64,000 bases of DNA from Aureisphaera sp963669405 (GTDB lineage Bacteria > Bacteroidota > Bacteroidia > Flavobacteriales > Flavobacteriaceae). The position numbers and the translations under genes were made by a program. Of the stretch, positions 61,939 to 64,000 are shown in pieces. The stretch lies in NCBI GenBank assembly GCA_963669405.2, contig CAXXHF010000002.1, positions 2,356,001 to 2,420,000 on the forward strand, read 5' to 3'. The stretch's first letter is position 1. Each line of letters begins with the position of its first letter. The notes beneath the pieces were generated by a model that saw only the letters and a list, made by a program, of their open reading frames with translations, was not told where the DNA came from and searched no databases.

Positions 61939-62961
61939 ATGAATGAACACCTCGATCCCACAGGAGAAAATTTCTCTCCTCAAGAACTGGATATAGAGAA
62001 AAAACTAAGGCCACTGTCCTTTGATGATTTTACAGGTCAGGATCAAGCTTTGGAAAATCTACAAGTGTTCGTACAAGCAGCAAACCTTCGGGATGAAGCA
62101 TTAGATCACACCCTTTTTCATGGCCCACCAGGATTGGGGAAAACGACTTTGGCACATATACTTGCAAACGAACTGGATGTAGGTATCCGCGTTACATCGG
62201 GCCCCGTTCTTGATAAACCAGGCGATTTAGCAGGACTGTTAACCAATTTGGATGAAAGAGATGTTTTGTTTATTGATGAAATCCACCGGTTGAGTCCTAT
62301 TGTTGAGGAATACTTATACTCCGCAATGGAAGATTATAAGATCGATATCATGATCGAGAGTGGTCCTAATGCCCGTACTGTGCAAATTAATTTGGCTCCC
62401 TTTACATTAGTAGGGGCAACTACGCGATCAGGATTGTTAACAGCACCTATGCGAGCCCGATTTGGTATTTCTTCCAGACTACAATATTATACTACTGATT
62501 TATTGACAACTATTGTACAGCGAAGTTCCAAGATATTGGATATGCCCATTACCATGGAGGCAGCTATAGAGATTGCTGGGAGAAGCCGAGGTACTCCAAG
62601 AATTGCCAATGCATTGTTGCGAAGGGTTCGAGACTTTGCCCAAATAAAGGGAGACGGTACCATTGATATTTCCATTGCCAAATATGCCTTGCAACAATTA
62701 CATGTAGATACACATGGCTTGGATGAAATGGACAATAAAATATTGAGTACTATCATCGAGAAGTTTAAAGGAGGCCCTGTTGGTATTACAACCTTGGCTA
62801 CGGCAGTTTCCGAAAGTGCTGAAACCATAGAAGAAGTATATGAACCCTTTCTTATTCAACAAGGGTTTATTATCAGAACACCTAGAGGAAGAGAAGTCAC
62901 AGAACATGCATACAAGCACTTGGGGAAACTAAAAGGCCCTACCCAAGGAGGCTTGTTTTAA
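61939..62961 (+). CDS. ruvB: Holliday junction branch-migration ATPase RuvB
   Basis: 340 residues from ATG 61939 (MNEHLDPTGENFSPQELDIE), the usual flavobacterial N-terminus; a longer in-frame start at 61897 lies before the promoter. Walker A HGPPGLGKTTLAH, Walker B VLFIDEIHRLSP, sensor region LVGATTRSGLLTAPMRARF and the winged-helix end TPRGREVTEHAYKHLG. With RuvA it drives branch migration in recombination. Confidence 0.96.
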   Translation: MNEHLDPTGENFSPQELDIEKKLRPLSFDDFTGQDQALENLQVFVQAANLRDEALDHTLFHGPPGLGKTTLAHILANELDVGIRVTSGPVLDKPGDLAGLLTNLDERDVLFIDEIHRLSPIVEEYLYSAMEDYKIDIMIESGPNARTVQINLAPFTLVGATTRSGLLTAPMRARFGISSRLQYYTTDLLTTIVQRSSKILDMPITMEAAIEIAGRSRGTPRIANALLRRVRDFAQIKGDGTIDISIAKYALQQLHVDTHGLDEMDNKILSTIIEKFKGGPVGITTLATAVSESAETIEEVYEPFLIQQGFIIRTPRGREVTEHAYKHLGKLKGPTQGGLF

Positions 62962-62995
62962 GTAAAACATTTAGGGGTCTCAGTGTTACAGTTAA

Positions 62996-64000
62996 ATGTC
63001 AAAACCTGAAAAATACAATTACCCCAAATCCTTATCCATCCTTAAGTTTTTTTGGAATGCCGAAGCCATTAGGAAGAACCCCATTCCTTTTCACAATCGT
63101 TTTTTTGAAAAATATGGCGACACCTTTTCTGTTCGTTTAAGCCGAAAAAAATATTTGCTACTTTCTAGAGACAAAGAAGTAGTAGAATATATCCTTCGTA
63201 AGAATCACAAGAATTATTATAAATCCAAGATACAAACCGACTATCTGTCCAAATACCTTGGGCATGGATTACTTACCATAAATGGTGAATATTGGTTGCA
63301 ACAACGTAGGCTCATTCAACCAGCATTCCATAAACAAAAAATGGAACAGTTGGTGGAGTTGATGCAAAAAACAATACATATAGAGTTGGAACAGCTACCC
63401 CAAGATCAGGAAGTAGATGTATTTCCAATAATGAACCGATTGGCTTTTCAAGTAGTGGCAAAATCGTTATTTCATGTTTCGGCTTCCCAAGAAACACTAG
63501 AGAGATTACAATACATTATACAGCAAGTTCAGGAATTCTTGGTTAAAGAAGTACGATTACCACATAAAGGGTGGTGGTTTAAGTTGAGTGGTCAAGTGAA
63601 GAAACATTTAAACCTCTCTCAGGAAAGTCGTGATATTCTTCAAAATATTATTGAAGAGCGAAAGGAATCTCAGGAAACACATGATGATTTACTGGATATG
63701 TTGTTGGCCACGCGATATGAGGATACTGGAGAACCCATGTCTATCAAACAACTTATAGACGAGATAACAATATTGTTTGTAGCGGGACATGAAACAACTG
63801 CTAATGCTCTTTCTTTTACCTCGTGGTTGTTGGCTAAATACCCAGAAGTACAACAAAAAGTCTATGAAGAAGCAATTCGGGTTTCTCAGAATACCTCCAA
63901 TCCTATTGAACAAATTCAGCAAATGGAATATACCAAAGCAGTGATTGATGAGTCGATGCGTCTATATCCCCCCGCTTGGATTACCGATAGGGAAAACTTA
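62996..64000 (+). CDS. Cytochrome P450, N-terminal 335 residues (runs off the right edge)
   Basis: Open frame from ATG 62996 (MSKPEKYNYPKSLSILKFFW) to the window end. Seen: GHGLLTINGEYWLQQRRLIQ (C-helix WxxxR), the I-helix oxygen-binding motif VAGHETTANALSF and the K-helix ExxR in IDESMRLYPPAW. The haem-binding Cys lies beyond the edge. No membrane anchor. It starts 34 nt after ruvB and may be co-transcribed. Its substrate is unknown; fatty acid or terpenoid oxidation is typical of soluble bacterial P450s. Confidence 0.93.
   Translation, partial: MSKPEKYNYPKSLSILKFFWNAEAIRKNPIPFHNRFFEKYGDTFSVRLSRKKYLLLSRDKEVVEYILRKNHKNYYKSKIQTDYLSKYLGHGLLTINGEYWLQQRRLIQPAFHKQKMEQLVELMQKTIHIELEQLPQDQEVDVFPIMNRLAFQVVAKSLFHVSASQETLERLQYIIQQVQEFLVKEVRLPHKGWWFKLSGQVKKHLNLSQESRDILQNIIEERKESQETHDDLLDMLLATRYEDTGEPMSIKQLIDEITILFVAGHETTANALSFTSWLLAKYPEVQQKVYEEAIRVSQNTSNPIEQIQQMEYTKAVIDESMRLYPPAWITDRENL

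Overview
The window reads as chromosomal DNA of a member of the Flavobacteriaceae (phylum Bacteroidota), probably marine and aerobic. The evidence is gene content and signals seen directly: type IX secretion (T9SS) C-terminal sorting domains, alternative complex III genes, DUF2723 and DUF5916 proteins, AraC and LuxR/NarL-type regulators with TPR histidine kinases, and promoters of the Bacteroidota form TTG-N19-TAnnTTTG. Two near-perfect examples of that promoter lie before rplM and a tRNA-Gln gene. No insertion sequence, prophage, CRISPR array or rRNA gene was seen. Genus cannot be fixed from this sequence alone.

Layout. 1-1.2 kb: ribosomal protein operon rplM-rpsI-rpsB (minus; rpsB runs off the left edge). 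1.3-12.5 kb: outer-membrane DUF5916 protein, SLC13 transporter, small lipoprotein, polA, a membrane-tethered winged-helix regulator divergent from a DoxX protein, a secreted beta-propeller with T9SS tail and a membrane AraC regulator. 12.7-17.2 kb: a complete cyanophycin module (isoaspartyl dipeptidase, cytoplasmic cyanophycinase, cyanophycin synthetase). 17.2-17.7 kb: non-coding stretch with terminators and a likely small RNA. 17.7-21.6 kb: N-glycan degradation operon (GH92 lipoprotein plus Tat-exported glycosylasparaginase). 21.7-27.2 kb: metallophosphoesterase, degenerate thioredoxin, polysaccharide deacetylase and DUF2723 glycosyltransferase. 27.45 kb: tRNA-Gln.

27.8-38.9 kb: LuxR-type response regulator, a degenerate stand-alone receiver, a TPR histidine kinase and a 2571-residue T9SS-secreted surface protein. 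Before the giant gene lie five ACGT-type boxes spaced 10-11 bp, forming overlapping inverted repeats. Related inverted repeats occur before the degenerate receiver and beside two non-coding loci (17.6 and 61.65 kb) that look like small-RNA genes. I regard this possible regulon as the best candidate for an undescribed system.

39-43 kb: stress region with two tandem-domain universal stress proteins, a small unknown protein, a protein built from two LuxR-like helix-turn-helix units, and a candidate small RNA. 43.1-47.7 kb: rimP-nusA-infB, preceded by a promoter and a perfect intrinsic terminator just before rimP. 47.8-48.2 kb: SPOR protein. 48.3-60.15 kb: respiratory operon actABCDEF-coxB-coxA, which would carry electrons from menaquinol through cytochrome c to an A1-type haem-copper oxidase. 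60.2-64 kb: MATE exporter, tandem hairpin RNAs, ruvB with a nearly leaderless mRNA, and a cytochrome P450 cut by the right edge.
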